A DNA stretch of 58,172 nt from Mycobacterium sp. GTDB taxonomy: Bacteria; Actinomycetota; Actinomycetes; Mycobacteriales; Mycobacteriaceae. Location of the stretch: positions 1-58,172 of the forward strand of contig JAPLAO010000165.1 of assembly GCA_026393245.1 (NCBI GenBank). Direction: 5' to 3'. Within the stretch, counting starts at the first letter, position 1, and each line of letters begins with the position of its first letter. Below the pieces are notes generated by a model. It did no database searches. It saw only the letters and a program-made list of their open reading frames with translations, and was not told the origin of the DNA. This document shows positions 1 to 8,928 of the stretch, piece by piece. The position numbers were made by a program, and so were the translations under genes.

Positions 1-46
1 GCTAAGAGGTGGGCAAGTGCACTGTGTGTCCGGAAAGCGCAGACAT

Positions 47-151
47 CCGGCTTGATCCGATGGCCGGCCTCAGTGCCCGAGCCGGCTTGATCCGATGGCC
101 GGCCTCAGTGCCCGAGCCGGCTTGATCCGATGGCCGGCCTCAGTGCCCGAG
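47..151. repeat. 35-bp tandem repeat, three perfect copies, over the end of the chorismate mutase gene
   Basis: Three identical 35-bp units lie head to tail at 47-81, 82-116 and 117-151, followed by the first five bases of a fourth. The third unit contains the last four codons and the TGA of the chorismate mutase gene, so the array looks like duplication of that gene's 3' end into the downstream spacer. Each unit carries the palindrome GGCCGGCC, and on the minus strand a GCCGGC/GCCGGC stem can fold around the stop codon, so each copy may act as a terminator. The period is 3n+2. There are no spacers, so it is not CRISPR. Confidence 0.95.
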
Positions 152-397
152 CCGGCCGCGACCCATGCGGAGCAGCAGCATCGCCAGGTCCTTGCCGTCG
201 GCGCCGAGATCGCTGTAGCGCTCGATGACCTTCATCTCCCGGCTGTGCACCAAGCGGGTTCCGCCGGAGGCCATCCGGACCTTGCCGATCACCTGCGAAA
301 CCTCGGTGCGGCGCTTCACGGCCGCCAGGATCTCGGCGTCGAGTCGGTCGATCTCGATGCGCAGCGCGTCGATATCGGGTTCAGCGTCGACCGTCAT
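140..397 (-). CDS. aroQ: Chorismate mutase, AroQ-delta type
   Basis: Cytosolic enzyme that converts chorismate to prephenate for phenylalanine and tyrosine synthesis. The 85-residue product matches the mycobacterial short AroQ-delta family (Rv0948c type): the first helix carries LRIEIDRLDAEILAAVKRR, followed by GKVRMASGGTRLVHSREMKVIERY with the active-site Arg, Lys and Glu residues of the family. The C-terminus ends in RGRLGH; in M. tuberculosis this tail docks on DAHP synthase, which boosts the otherwise weak activity, so the same complex is likely here. I chose the ATG at 397 because GAGGAG lies 8 nt before it; the frame is open to 463 but the upstream ATGs have no ribosome binding site. 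The stop lies in a 35-bp tandem repeat. Confidence 0.93.
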   Translation of the reverse strand: MTVDAEPDIDALRIEIDRLDAEILAAVKRRTEVSQVIGKVRMASGGTRLVHSREMKVIERYSDLGADGKDLAMLLLRMGRGRLGH

Positions 398-473
398 GTC
401 ATTCTCCTCGTGTGGGTGTTGTGGTGTCATTGAGCCGGGTGGTGTCATCGGTCCGGGCCTCACACAAGAAACG

Positions 474-574
474 AGCCCCGGATCCGTTTGCGGACCGCGG
501 GGCTCTCGGGTTCGAGCAGCTACACCACCGCGGGTACCGCAAACCGGTACCCGCTAAAAAATCGCTGTAGCTGC
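474..574 (-). other. Highly structured intergenic element, candidate RNA leader or attenuator of aroQ
   Basis: Between the divergent aroQ and pcrA genes there are three strong pairings. GAGCCCCG (473-480) pairs with CGGGGCTC (498-505) around an inner TCCG/CGGA stem. GCGGGTACC (530-538) pairs with GGTACCCGC (546-554). An outer stem GCAGCTAC (516-523) pairs with GTAGCTGC (567-574) and encloses the second hairpin. Read on the minus strand, the GAGCCCCG hairpin is followed by GTTTCTTGTGTG, which resembles an intrinsic terminator placed upstream of the aroQ start. It could be an attenuator, a terminator or an unknown small RNA; no covariation could be tested. Confidence 0.45.
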
Positions 575-661
575 CATGCAGTTAGCACTCACCGAGTGTG
601 CCACTCCGACGGCTGCGGGTGCAAAAAAATCGTCGGCAAACGGCGGTAAGTTAGTCCTGAC

Positions 662-2989
662 ATGAGTGTTCACCCGACTGACGCCACAGCCTCCGCCGAG
701 GCGGCCGAACTCCTCGACGGGCTCAACCCCGAACAGTGCCGGGCCGTGCTGCACCAGGGATCGCCGCTGTTGATCGTGGCCGGCGCCGGCTCGGGCAAGA
801 CGGCGGTGCTGACCCGGCGGATCGCCTACCTGTTGGCGGCCCGCGATGTCGGGTCGGGTCAGGTCCTGGCAATCACGTTCACCAATAAAGCCGCCGCGGA
901 GATGCGCGAACGGGTGGCCCAACTCATCGGGCCGCGGGCCCGCACCATGTGGGTGTCGACGTTCCACTCCACGTGCGTGCGGGTCCTCCGGAACCAGGCC
1001 TCGCTGCTGCCCGGGCGCAACTCCAACTTCTCGATCTACGACGCCGACGATTCCCGTCGGCTGCTGCTTATGGTCGGCCGCGATATCGGTATCGACGTCA
1101 AGCGGTACTCGCCGCGGCTGCTGTCCAATTCGATCTCCAACCTCAAGAACGAGTTGGTCACGCCCGAACAGGCGGTGGCCGCGCTGGAACCGGACGGCGA
1201 CGAACTCGCTCGGATCGTTGCCGAGGTGTACGCGGAGTACCAGCGTCGTCTGCGGACCGCGAATGCCTTCGACTTCGACGACTTGATCGGCGAGACCGTC
1301 GCAGTGCTGCAGAACTATCCGCAGATTGCGCAGTACTACCGCCGTCGTTTCCGCCACATCCTGGTGGACGAATACCAGGACACCAACCATGCACAGTACG
1401 TATTGGTGCGCGAACTCGTCGGCGTCGGAGCTTCGGACGTCGATCAGGTGCCGCCTGCGGAGCTGTGCGTAGTGGGTGACGCCGATCAGTCCATTTACGC
1501 ATTCCGCGGCGCGACGATCCGCAATATTGAGGATTTTGAGCGCGACTTCCCGAGTGCCACAACGATTCTGCTCGAACAAAACTACCGTTCAACCCAGAAT
1601 ATTCTGTCGGCGGCCAACTCGGTGATTTCGCGCAATTCGGGCCGGCGCGAGAAGAGGTTATGGACCGACGCAGGCGACGGCGATCCGATCGTCGGCTACG
1701 TCGCCGACAACGAACATGATGAGGCCAGGTTTATCGCGGGAGAGATCGATGCGCTCGCTGATCGTGGCGATATCACCTATAACGACGTCGCGGTCTTCTA
1801 CCGCACCAACAACTCGTCGCGGTCGGTGGAAGAGGTCTTCATTCGCGCCGGCATCCCGTACAAGGTGGTCGGCGGCGTTCGGTTTTACGAGCGCAAGGAG
1901 ATTCGCGATATCGTCGCCTACCTCCGGGTGCTGGACAACCCGGGCGACACGGTAAGCCTGCGGCGCATCCTCAACACCCCGCGCCGCGGTATCGGGGACC
2001 GCGCCGAGGCATGCGTCGCCGTGTACGCCGAAGGTGCCGGCGCTACGTTCGCCGATGCGCTTCGCGCCGCGGCCGAGGGCAAGGTGCCGATGCTCAACTC
2101 TCGCTCGGAGAAGGCGATCGCGGGTTTCGTGGACCTGCTCGACGAGTTGCGTGGACGCCTCGATGACGAACTGGGCAACGTCGTCGAGGCGGTACTGGAC
2201 CGTACTGGCTATCGCACCGAGTTGGAGTCCTCTAACGATCCGCAGGACCTGGCCAGGCTGGACAACCTCAACGAATTAGTCAGCGTCGCACACGAATTCA
2301 GTATCGACCGGGCTAATGCCGCAGCGCTGGAAACCGAACTCGATACCGAAGACGCCGATGTCGCGCAGACCGGCATACTTGCCGAATTCCTGGAAAGGGT
2401 GTCGCTGGTCGCCGACTCCGACGACATTCCCGAGAACGATTCCGGTGTGGTCACCCTGATGACCCTGCACACCGCCAAGGGCCTGGAGTTCCCGGTCGTG
2501 TTCGTTACCGGCTGGGAGGACGGCATGTTCCCCCATATGCGCTCACTCGGCGATCCGGTGGAACTCAGCGAGGAGCGCCGACTGGCCTACGTCGGAATCA
2601 CCCGGGCACGTCAGCGGCTCTATCTCAGCCGGGCCAAGGTGCGATCCTCGTGGGGGCAGCCGATGCTCAACCCGGAGTCGCGCTTCCTGCGCGAGATTCC
2701 CGAGGATCTCATCGACTGGCGTCGCACGGACCCGGGTCCCGGTCCGGGCCAGTCGTTCAGCGCGCCGGTCGCCGGCCGGTTCGGCCCGCCGCGCCCGGCG
2801 CCGACGAGTGCGGGCAAGCGCCCACTGCTGGTGTTGGCGCAGGGTGATCGGGTCAACCACGACAAGTACGGCCTCGGACGCGTCGAAGAAGTGTCCGGCG
2901 CCGGGGAGTCGGCGATGTCGCTCATCGACTTCGGCAGTGCGGGCCGAGTGAAGCTGATGCATAACCACGCACCGTTGCAGAAGCTGTGA
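662..2989 (+). CDS. pcrA: ATP-dependent DNA helicase UvrD1/PcrA (SF1A)
   Basis: 3'-5' DNA translocase and helicase of nucleotide excision repair and replication-fork upkeep; the mycobacterial orthologue (Rv0949) is stimulated by Ku. The 775 residues are the usual length. Visible motifs in order: Q motif LNPEQCRAVL at about 21, Walker A GAGSGKT at 41-47, Walker B DEYQDTN at about 236, QNYRS at about 306, LMTLHTAKGLEFPVVFVTG at about 599 and YVGITRARQRL at about 643. The C-terminus (about 725-775, GDRVNHDKYGLGRV) is the Tudor-like domain that in relatives contacts RNA polymerase. A TAAGTT box at 647-652 sits 9 nt before the ATG, so the transcript may be nearly leaderless. All helicase motifs look intact. 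Confidence 0.97.
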   Translation: MSVHPTDATASAEAAELLDGLNPEQCRAVLHQGSPLLIVAGAGSGKTAVLTRRIAYLLAARDVGSGQVLAITFTNKAAAEMRERVAQLIGPRARTMWVSTFHSTCVRVLRNQASLLPGRNSNFSIYDADDSRRLLLMVGRDIGIDVKRYSPRLLSNSISNLKNELVTPEQAVAALEPDGDELARIVAEVYAEYQRRLRTANAFDFDDLIGETVAVLQNYPQIAQYYRRRFRHILVDEYQDTNHAQYVLVRELVGVGASDVDQVPPAELCVVGDADQSIYAFRGATIRNIEDFERDFPSATTILLEQNYRSTQNILSAANSVISRNSGRREKRLWTDAGDGDPIVGYVADNEHDEARFIAGEIDALADRGDITYNDVAVFYRTNNSSRSVEEVFIRAGIPYKVVGGVRFYERKEIRDIVAYLRVLDNPGDTVSLRRILNTPRRGIGDRAEACVAVYAEGAGATFADALRAAAEGKVPMLNSRSEKAIAGFVDLLDELRGRLDDELGNVVEAVLDRTGYRTELESSNDPQDLARLDNLNELVSVAHEFSIDRANAAALETELDTEDADVAQTGILAEFLERVSLVADSDDIPENDSGVVTLMTLHTAKGLEFPVVFVTGWEDGMFPHMRSLGDPVELSEERRLAYVGITRARQRLYLSRAKVRSSWGQPMLNPESRFLREIPEDLIDWRRTDPGPGPGQSFSAPVAGRFGPPRPAPTSAGKRPLLVLAQGDRVNHDKYGLGRVEEVSGAGESAMSLIDFGSAGRVKLMHNHAPLQKL

Positions 2990-3017
2990 ACGCGCGGCGA
3001 CCGACGGCGCCGGGGCG

Positions 3018-3881
3018 CTAGCCGGTGTAGGGGCCGACGGAAACGCCGCGGGTGGCGAGCCACGACACCGGGTCAGTCGGATTGGTACCGCCGAGTAGCA
3101 CCGAGAAGTGCAGGTGCGGGCCGGTGGAATTGCCGCGCGTGCCGATCGTGGCGATCTGGTCGCCGGCGAACACCCGTTGGCCGACTTGGACATCCCAGGT
3201 GTTGACGTGGCCGTAGCGCGTCACGGTGCCATCGGAGTGACGGATCAGCACCCAGGCGCCGTAGCCGGAATTGGTGGGCCCTGCCTCCTTGACGATGCCG
3301 TCGGAGGCGGCGTAAATCGGCGTACCGATGGGGCCGGCCAGGTCGACTCCGTCGTGCAGTGCGCCCCAGCGGTAACCGAAGCCCGACGTGAAGAGGCCCC
3401 GGGCGGGCAGGACGAACAGTGGGCGTTGCAACCGGGCTTCCCGGACGGAGCGCTCGGTGGCATAGGCGACGCCCCTGGCCAGTTCCTCGGCGTGCACTGC
3501 CGCGTCGGCCACCGGCGGGACCGCGATCAACTGCACGCCGCGCAATTCGGCGCCCGGCATGCCTTCCATCGGCGCGCGCTCGGAGGCCAGCACCGTACGG
3601 GTTGTGGTGACGACCTCGTGCTGGGCAGTCATGGTGGTGTAGGCGGCAGCCGCGGTCGCGCCGACAGCCATCGCCGCGATGAGCACGCGCCCCCGAGCGG
3701 CACTCGTCGGCTGCCGACGATGCTGCGGCGTGCGGGGCAGAATGTCGGTGTCCTCGGTATTGGAGTACCGGGGCCGTTCGGCGCGGGGTACGGCTGCGCC
3801 CGTCATACCGTCCGCCTCCGGCGCGTCCACGACCGTGGGGTTCGTGGAGTCCGGGGCTGCAACCGACCTAAGCTGAGTCAA
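3018..3881 (-). CDS. M23 family (LytM) peptidoglycan metallopeptidase, membrane-anchored
   Basis: Probable peptidoglycan endopeptidase of the Rv0950c type. The product has a cytoplasmic or linker N-terminus, one membrane segment at about 64-81 (rich in Ala and Gly), a linker, and a C-terminal LytM domain from about 160. Zinc-site residues are all present: HDGVD (His176, Asp180), RYGH (His224) and HLH (His256, His258), so it should be catalytically active, unlike degenerate EnvC/NlpD-type activators. I chose the TTG at 3881 because GAGGA lies 7 nt upstream; an in-frame TTG at 3887 is too close to that site. It is convergent with pcrA and divergent from sucC. Repeated ACCAAA boxes lie just upstream. 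Confidence 0.85.
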   Translation of the reverse strand: MTQLRSVAAPDSTNPTVVDAPEADGMTGAAVPRAERPRYSNTEDTDILPRTPQHRRQPTSAARGRVLIAAMAVGATAAAAYTTMTAQHEVVTTTRTVLASERAPMEGMPGAELRGVQLIAVPPVADAAVHAEELARGVAYATERSVREARLQRPLFVLPARGLFTSGFGYRWGALHDGVDLAGPIGTPIYAASDGIVKEAGPTNSGYGAWVLIRHSDGTVTRYGHVNTWDVQVGQRVFAGDQIATIGTRGNSTGPHLHFSVLLGGTNPTDPVSWLATRGVSVGPYTG

Positions 3882-3902
3882 AACCAAGTCCTCTAGTTCG
3901 TG

Positions 3903-3949
3903 ACCAAAGCGTTATCTGGAACCCGAACGGTAACCAAATTGAGACCAAA
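3903..3949 (-). promoter_or_regulatory. Three ACCAAA direct repeats upstream of the M23 peptidase gene
   Basis: ACCAAA occurs at 3903-3908, 3933-3938 and 3944-3949; read toward the peptidase these are TTTGGT boxes followed by CAC, TAC and CTC. The copies start 30 and 11 bp apart, close to whole turns of the helix, which is typical of a response-regulator site. Two copies contain GTNAC, the core I remember for MtrA, which controls other mycobacterial peptidoglycan hydrolases, but this link is inference. Confidence 0.35.
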
Positions 3950-4057
3950 GTGGCAAGCCATCCGTAATCAACCCGCACTTTTGTGACTTGAATCACCCCG
4001 GCCGACCGGGCGGGATTAGTTGGGGTGGGTGGGTCGTACGGGCTGCTGGACTGTAGA

Positions 4058-4063
4058 TACAGT
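4058..4063 (+). promoter_or_regulatory. Candidate -10 box of the sucCD operon
   Basis: TACAGT fits the mycobacterial TANNNT consensus and lies about 46 nt before the sucC start. It is embedded in the inverted repeat CTGTA-GA-TACAG (4051-4062). I see no convincing -35 box. Confidence 0.4.
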
Positions 4064-4109
4064 TCCCCCCGAAGCGCTTCGTCACATGACCCGACAGACA
4101 GTGGAGCCG

Positions 4110-5288
4110 ATGGACCTTTTCGAGTACCAAGCCAAGGAGCTGTACACCAAACACCACGTCCCCACCACGCCGGGACGGGTCACCGAATCGGCCGAGGGCG
4201 CCAAATCCATCGCCGAGGAGATCGGTCGGCCGGTGATGGTCAAAGCCCAGGTCAAAGCCGGCGGGCGCGGTAAAGCCGGTGGCGTGAAGTACGCCGCCAC
4301 TCCAGAAGACGCCTACACCCATGCCCAGAACATCCTGGGTCTGGATATCAAGGGGCACATCGTGAAGAAGCTGCTGGTCGCCGAGGCCAGCGATATCGCC
4401 GAGGAGTACTACCTCTCCTTCCTGCTCGACCGGGCCAACCGGACCTATCTGGCGATGTGCTCAGTGGAGGGCGGCATCGAGATCGAGGAAGTTGCCGCAA
4501 CCAAGCCGGAACGCCTGGCAAAGGTGCCCGTCAACGCGGTGCGGGGTGTTGACCTTGCACTCGCTCGCTCGATCGCCGAACAGGGCCACCTGCCGGCCGA
4601 GGTGCTCGACGCCGCGGCGGTAACCATCGCCAAGCTCTGGGAGGTGTTCGTCGCCGAGGACGCCACCCTGGTCGAGGTCAACCCACTGGTGCGCACACCC
4701 GACGATCAGATCCTGGCACTTGACGGCAAGGTCACCCTGGACGGTAACGCCGATTTCCGGCACCCCGACCATGCCGCCTTCGAGGATGCCGACTCCACCG
4801 ATCCGCTAGAGCTGAAGGCGAAACAGAACGATCTGAACTACGTCAAACTCGACGGACAGGTCGGCGTGATCGGCAACGGTGCCGGTCTGGTGATGTCGAC
4901 CCTGGACGTGGTCGCTTACGCCGGAGAGAGGCACGGCGGCGTCAAGCCCGCCAACTTCCTCGACATCGGTGGTGGCGCATCGGCTGAGGTGATGGCCGCC
5001 GGCCTGGATGTCATCCTGGGCGACAAACAGGTCAGGAGCGTTTTCGTGAACGTCTTCGGCGGGATCACCGCCTGCGACGCGGTGGCCAGCGGCATCGTCA
5101 AGGCACTGCAGATGCTCGGTGCCGATGCCAACAAGCCGCTTGTGGTTCGCCTTGACGGCAACAACGTCGAGGAGGGCCGACGCATTCTCGCTGAGGCCAA
5201 CCATCCCTTGGTGACGCTCGCCGCGACCATGGATGAAGGCGCTGATAAAGCCGCAGAACTCGCCGCCGCTGCCGGAAAGGACGCATAG
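4110..5288 (+). CDS. sucC: Succinyl-CoA synthetase beta subunit (ADP-forming)
   Basis: Nucleotide-binding subunit of the TCA-cycle enzyme that converts succinyl-CoA, ADP and Pi to succinate, CoA and ATP, as an alpha-beta complex with SucD. The protein (392 aa) begins [11 protein letters not shown], the invariant start of the family, followed by the ATP-grasp fold ([19 protein letters not shown] at about 45, EVNPLV at about 194) and the C-terminal ligase domain with FLDIGGGA and FVNVFGGIT. The open frame continues upstream to 4020, but the family start fixes ATG 4110. The ribosome binding site is weak (GGAG only 3 nt from the ATG). sucD follows after 2 nt. Confidence 0.97.
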   Translation: MDLFEYQAKELYTKHHVPTTPGRVTESAEGAKSIAEEIGRPVMVKAQVKAGGRGKAGGVKYAATPEDAYTHAQNILGLDIKGHIVKKLLVAEASDIAEEYYLSFLLDRANRTYLAMCSVEGGIEIEEVAATKPERLAKVPVNAVRGVDLALARSIAEQGHLPAEVLDAAAVTIAKLWEVFVAEDATLVEVNPLVRTPDDQILALDGKVTLDGNADFRHPDHAAFEDADSTDPLELKAKQNDLNYVKLDGQVGVIGNGAGLVMSTLDVVAYAGERHGGVKPANFLDIGGGASAEVMAAGLDVILGDKQVRSVFVNVFGGITACDAVASGIVKALQMLGADANKPLVVRLDGNNVEEGRRILAEANHPLVTLAATMDEGADKAAELAAAAGKDA

Positions 5289-5290
5289 TC

Positions 5291-6193
5291 GTGTCGATTT
5301 TTCTGAACAAGCATTCCAAGGTCATCGTGCAGGGCATCACCGGCGGCGAGGCCACCAAGCACACCGCGCTGATGCTCAAGGCGGGCACCCAGGTGGTCGG
5401 CGGTGTCAACGCCCGAAAAGCCGGAACGACGGTGGTGCACAAGGACAAAGCCGGCAACGACATCGAGCTTCCGGTATTCGGCTCGGTCGCCGAGGCGATG
5501 AAGAAGACCGGCGCCGACACCTCGATCGCGTTCGTACCGCCGCAGTTCGCCAAAGACGCGATCATTGAGGCGATCGACGCACAGATCCCACTGCTGGTGG
5601 TCATCACCGAGGGAATTCCGGTGCAGGACAGCGCTTATGCGTGGGCCTACAACCTGGATAGGGGGAATAAGACCCGGATCATCGGACCCAACTGCCCGGG
5701 CATCATCACACCGGGCGAGGCACTGGTCGGCATCACCCCGGCAACCATCACCGGTAAGGGCCCCATCGGTCTGGTGTCGAAGTCCGGGACGCTGACCTAT
5801 CAGATGATGTACGAACTCAGGGATTTAGGATTTTCCACTGCAATCGGTATCGGTGGCGACCCGGTGATCGGCACCACCCATATCGACGCCATCGCGGCGT
5901 TCGAGTCCGATCCCGAAACCAAGCTCATCGTGATGATCGGTGAGATCGGCGGCGATGCCGAGGAGCGCGCAGCCGATTACATCAAGGCCAACGTCACCAA
6001 GCCGGTTGTCGGATACGTGGCGGGCTTCACCGCCCCGGAAGGCAAGACCATGGGACACGCGGGCGCTATCGTGTCGGGCTCGTCGGGGACCGCCGCGGCT
6101 AAGCAGGAGGCACTCGAAGCTGCCGGGGTCAAGGTGGGCAAGACGCCGTCGGCCACTGCGGCGCTGGCACGGGAGATCCTCCAGGGTCTATGA
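5291..6193 (+). CDS. sucD: Succinyl-CoA synthetase alpha subunit
   Basis: CoA-binding, transiently phosphorylated subunit of succinyl-CoA synthetase. 300 residues, normal length. The N-terminal Rossmann domain has [13 protein letters not shown], the middle has [12 protein letters not shown], and the phosphohistidine motif GHAGAIVSG is near residue 255. It starts at GTG 5291, 2 nt after the sucC stop, so the two subunits are co-translated from one mRNA. Confidence 0.97.
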   Translation: MSIFLNKHSKVIVQGITGGEATKHTALMLKAGTQVVGGVNARKAGTTVVHKDKAGNDIELPVFGSVAEAMKKTGADTSIAFVPPQFAKDAIIEAIDAQIPLLVVITEGIPVQDSAYAWAYNLDRGNKTRIIGPNCPGIITPGEALVGITPATITGKGPIGLVSKSGTLTYQMMYELRDLGFSTAIGIGGDPVIGTTHIDAIAAFESDPETKLIVMIGEIGGDAEERAADYIKANVTKPVVGYVAGFTAPEGKTMGHAGAIVSGSSGTAAAKQEALEAAGVKVGKTPSATAALAREILQGL

Positions 6194-6212
6194 CGCACAG
6201 GGTGCGGTGCCT

Positions 6213-7748
6213 GTGAACGCGGTCGATCCACGCACGCCGGTCCTCGTCGGGGTCGGGCAGTTCACCGAACGCATCGACGAACCCGGTTACCGCGGCATGT
6301 CCTCGGTGGAACTCGCGACGGCCGCGGCATCGGCCGCGCTGGTCGATACCGGGGCCGATCCGGCCGCCGTCGCGGGTGCCATTGACACCGTCGTCGGCCT
6401 CCGTCAGTTCGAGATCTCCGGCCGGGGCATGGCGACGCTGGGATGTTCCACGAACTATCCGCGTTCGGTTGCCCAGCGCATCGGAGCCGCACCGGCGCGC
6501 GCGGTGCTGGAACCCATTGGCGGCCAGGGGCCCCAACATGTGATCACCGAGTTCGCCGCGGCGATCGCAGCGGGCGAGTCGGACGTCGTCATGGTGTTCG
6601 GCTCCGAGAATGGTTCCACGCTGAGGACATTCGCCAAGGCCGGGACGGACAAGCCGGACCACTCCGAGACCGTCGAGGGTCAACTCGAGGACCGTGGCTA
6701 CGGATACGAGGGATTGTTCAACGACTACACCGTGGCGCACGGACTGCTCGGAGCGCCCGCCCAGTACGGACTTCTGGAGAATGCCCGCCGCGGACGGGTG
6801 GGATTGAGCACGCCCGACTACCGGTGGGCGATGGCCGAACTGTTCGCCCCGTTCACCGCAGTTGCCGCTACAAACCCGTATTCGTCCTCACCGGTGGCGC
6901 GCACCGTCGACGAGATCCGCACGGTAAGTGCCGATAACCGGATGATCTGTGATCCGTATCCGCGACTGTTGGTGGCGCGAGATCAGGTGAATCAGGGCGC
7001 GGCTGCGGTGCTGATGTCAATCGAAGCCGCACGCCGGCTTGGGGTGCCCGAGCAGCAGTGGGTCTACCTGCGTGGGCACGCCGATGTGGTGGACCAGCCA
7101 TTACTGGACCGCGCCGACCTCAGTTACAACTCGGCGTCGATCCTCGCAGTGCAGGAGGCGCTGGCGGTGGCGGGCGTAGGCATCGACGACATCAAAACCT
7201 TCGACCTCTACAGCTGCTTTCCGGTGCCGGTGTTCAACTTCTGCGACGGTATGCGCCTGGCCACCGATGACCCGCGCGGACTGACACTCACCGGTGGACT
7301 GCCGTATTTCGGTGGGCCCGGCAATGGTTACTCCCTGCACGGAATCGTCGAGACGGTTGGCGAAATGCGTTCCACGCCAGGAGCGTTCGGTCTGGTTGCC
7401 GCGAATGGCGGAATCATGAGTAAGTACTCGGTGGGGGTGTACTCCACGGAAGCGGCCGAGTGGAAGGCCGACGACAGCGCACGCTTGCGCGAGTCCGTCG
7501 CCGCCCGCCCCGCGGTGCCGATCACCGAACATCCCGACGGGGCAGCCACCATCGAGACCTACACCGTTCGTTACGACTGGCCGACGCGCACCGGCATCAT
7601 CATCGGCCGACTCGACTCCGACCACAGCCGATTCATGGCGCTGACGGATGATCCCGAACTTCTCGAATTACTCACCGATGGTGAGCCCCTGGGTACCGGC
7701 ATCCGGGTTCGGCCACAGGAGAAGGTGAACCGGGCCGTGCCGGCCTGA
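6213..7748 (+). CDS. Thiolase-like protein (SCP2-thiolase type, TLP1-like)
   Basis: Has the thiolase fold over about 400 residues followed by a C-terminal extension of about 100 residues, which matches the mycobacterial thiolase-like protein type 1. True thiolases have a nucleophilic Cys in a CSSG-type loop; here the equivalent stretch reads EPIGGQGPQHVITEFAAAI with no Cys. The later FGGPGNGYSLHG segment keeps a His but lacks the CxG cysteine. It probably binds an acyl-CoA or lipid without doing thiolysis; the substrate is unknown. The start is GTG 6213 (GTG 6207 is also possible). The frame is open back into sucD at 5940, but that part is only a shadow. It lies 19 nt after sucD and may be read from the same transcript. 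Confidence 0.75.
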   Translation: MNAVDPRTPVLVGVGQFTERIDEPGYRGMSSVELATAAASAALVDTGADPAAVAGAIDTVVGLRQFEISGRGMATLGCSTNYPRSVAQRIGAAPARAVLEPIGGQGPQHVITEFAAAIAAGESDVVMVFGSENGSTLRTFAKAGTDKPDHSETVEGQLEDRGYGYEGLFNDYTVAHGLLGAPAQYGLLENARRGRVGLSTPDYRWAMAELFAPFTAVAATNPYSSSPVARTVDEIRTVSADNRMICDPYPRLLVARDQVNQGAAAVLMSIEAARRLGVPEQQWVYLRGHADVVDQPLLDRADLSYNSASILAVQEALAVAGVGIDDIKTFDLYSCFPVPVFNFCDGMRLATDDPRGLTLTGGLPYFGGPGNGYSLHGIVETVGEMRSTPGAFGLVAANGGIMSKYSVGVYSTEAAEWKADDSARLRESVAARPAVPITEHPDGAATIETYTVRYDWPTRTGIIIGRLDSDHSRFMALTDDPELLELLTDGEPLGTGIRVRPQEKVNRAVPA

Positions 7749-7843
7749 CCCTGCCGAGCTCCACGCCAGGTGTCGCATAACGCCGCGGAAAAGCTTGATT
7801 GTTTCGGTCCGCCGGTGACCCGGTTGTGGTCCAGACTCGGTGC

Positions 7844-8857
7844 ATGCCGGGACTGCCCTCGAATCATCTGACCTTCGCGCGGGCGTCGCTGGCCGCCTAC
7901 GGTCGTGCCACTGATTCGTCGTTGCGGCTGCTCAGCCTCTCGGAAAACGCCACGTACCTCGTTGACGATGACGAGCCGATGGTGCTGCGGGTGCATCGGC
8001 CCGGCTATCACCCGCTGGACGCAATCCGCTCGGAACTGGCGTGGATGCAGGCGCTTCGCACCGAAACGCCCGTCGCCACCCCCGAACTCATCTGCGCACG
8101 AGACGGCAGCGATGTGGTGACGGCCGAGGTCGACGGTGCGGTACTGCATGTCGATGCGGTGAGCTACATCCCGGGCCGTACGGCCGAGGAGGATCCGGAT
8201 GCCGTCGGCTTCGACGAATTGGGCCGACTGACCGCGATCATGCACGACCACGCCCGGTACTGGACGGTGCCGGCCGGCTTCACCCGGTTCCGGTGGGACC
8301 TGGAGACCATCCTGGGACCACAGGCACGGTGGGGAAACTGGCGGCTGGCGCCCGGACTCACCGAGTCCGACCGGGACTGGATCAGCCGGGCCGCAGCGGA
8401 TATCAGCGTACGACTGACGGAATTCGGCTGCGGGACAGATCGTTTCGGGCTCATTCATGCCGATCTAAGGCTGGCGAATCTGATGATTGATCCGTCCGAG
8501 CCGGGCAGTGGTATCACCGTGATCGACTTCGACGACTGCGGTTGGTCCTGGTATCTCGCCGACCTCGGTGCGGCCATCTCGTTCATCGAGGACGTCCCTG
8601 CCGGCGAGCGGATCATCTCCGATTGGCTGACCGGATATCTCGACGTCGGCACCATCGCGTCGGATCATCTAGAACTGATACCGGCATTCGTCATGATGCG
8701 CCGGATCATGCTCACCGCGTGGATCGGATCACACTTCGACGCCGACGCCGCGATCGGCGTCGGCGAGGACTTCGCCACCAACACCGCGCGGCTCGCCGAG
8801 CGTTATCTACATGACCGCTCGTGGTTGCGCGAGGCGATCTTCGGATCTCGACGCTGA
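7844..8857 (+). CDS. APH-fold phosphotransferase (aminoglycoside/choline kinase-like)
   Basis: Small-molecule kinase of the aminoglycoside phosphotransferase/homoserine kinase II fold, about 337 residues. The catalytic loop LIHADLRLANLMI (HxDxxxxN) and the Mg-binding IDFDDCGWSW are complete, so it should be active. The N-terminal lobe has MVLRVHRPGY with the probable ATP-binding residue. The substrate cannot be told from sequence; nothing nearby suggests antibiotic resistance. The frame opens at TTG 7799, but conservation begins near MPGLPSNHL, so I use ATG 7844. No good ribosome binding site is seen. It is convergent with the next gene. Confidence 0.75.
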   Translation: MPGLPSNHLTFARASLAAYGRATDSSLRLLSLSENATYLVDDDEPMVLRVHRPGYHPLDAIRSELAWMQALRTETPVATPELICARDGSDVVTAEVDGAVLHVDAVSYIPGRTAEEDPDAVGFDELGRLTAIMHDHARYWTVPAGFTRFRWDLETILGPQARWGNWRLAPGLTESDRDWISRAAADISVRLTEFGCGTDRFGLIHADLRLANLMIDPSEPGSGITVIDFDDCGWSWYLADLGAAISFIEDVPAGERIISDWLTGYLDVGTIASDHLELIPAFVMMRRIMLTAWIGSHFDADAAIGVGEDFATNTARLAERYLHDRSWLREAIFGSRR

Positions 8858-8928
8858 GAACGAGTAGGGGATGATCTGAAGGCCAATGATCTGAATACAA
8901 TTGCCCTGGCCACCAAGGGCCCTAGCTG

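Noticed and set aside
47..151. CRISPR array at the left end
   Set aside because: The copies are directly adjacent with no spacers and no cas genes are near; it is a plain tandem repeat.
509..530. GGTTCGA stretch resembling a tRNA T-arm
   Set aside because: No acceptor, D or anticodon stem can be built around it; it belongs to the hairpin-rich aroQ-pcrA spacer.
554..1579. 341-codon minus-strand frame opposite pcrA
   Set aside because: Antisense shadow of the helicase gene; no recognisable protein.
5940..6212. N-terminal extension of the thiolase-like gene into sucD
   Set aside because: The extra residues are an Arg/Ser-rich frame-shadow of sucD; the thiolase-like fold starts at the GTG at 6213.
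7844..8857. Aminoglycoside resistance gene
   Set aside because: The APH fold is shared by many metabolic kinases; no resistance-type context or close resemblance to a known resistance enzyme was seen.
8903..8920. GCCCT/AGGGC hairpin between two convergent genes
   Set aside because: Only five pairs and no tail; too weak to call a terminator although its position would fit.
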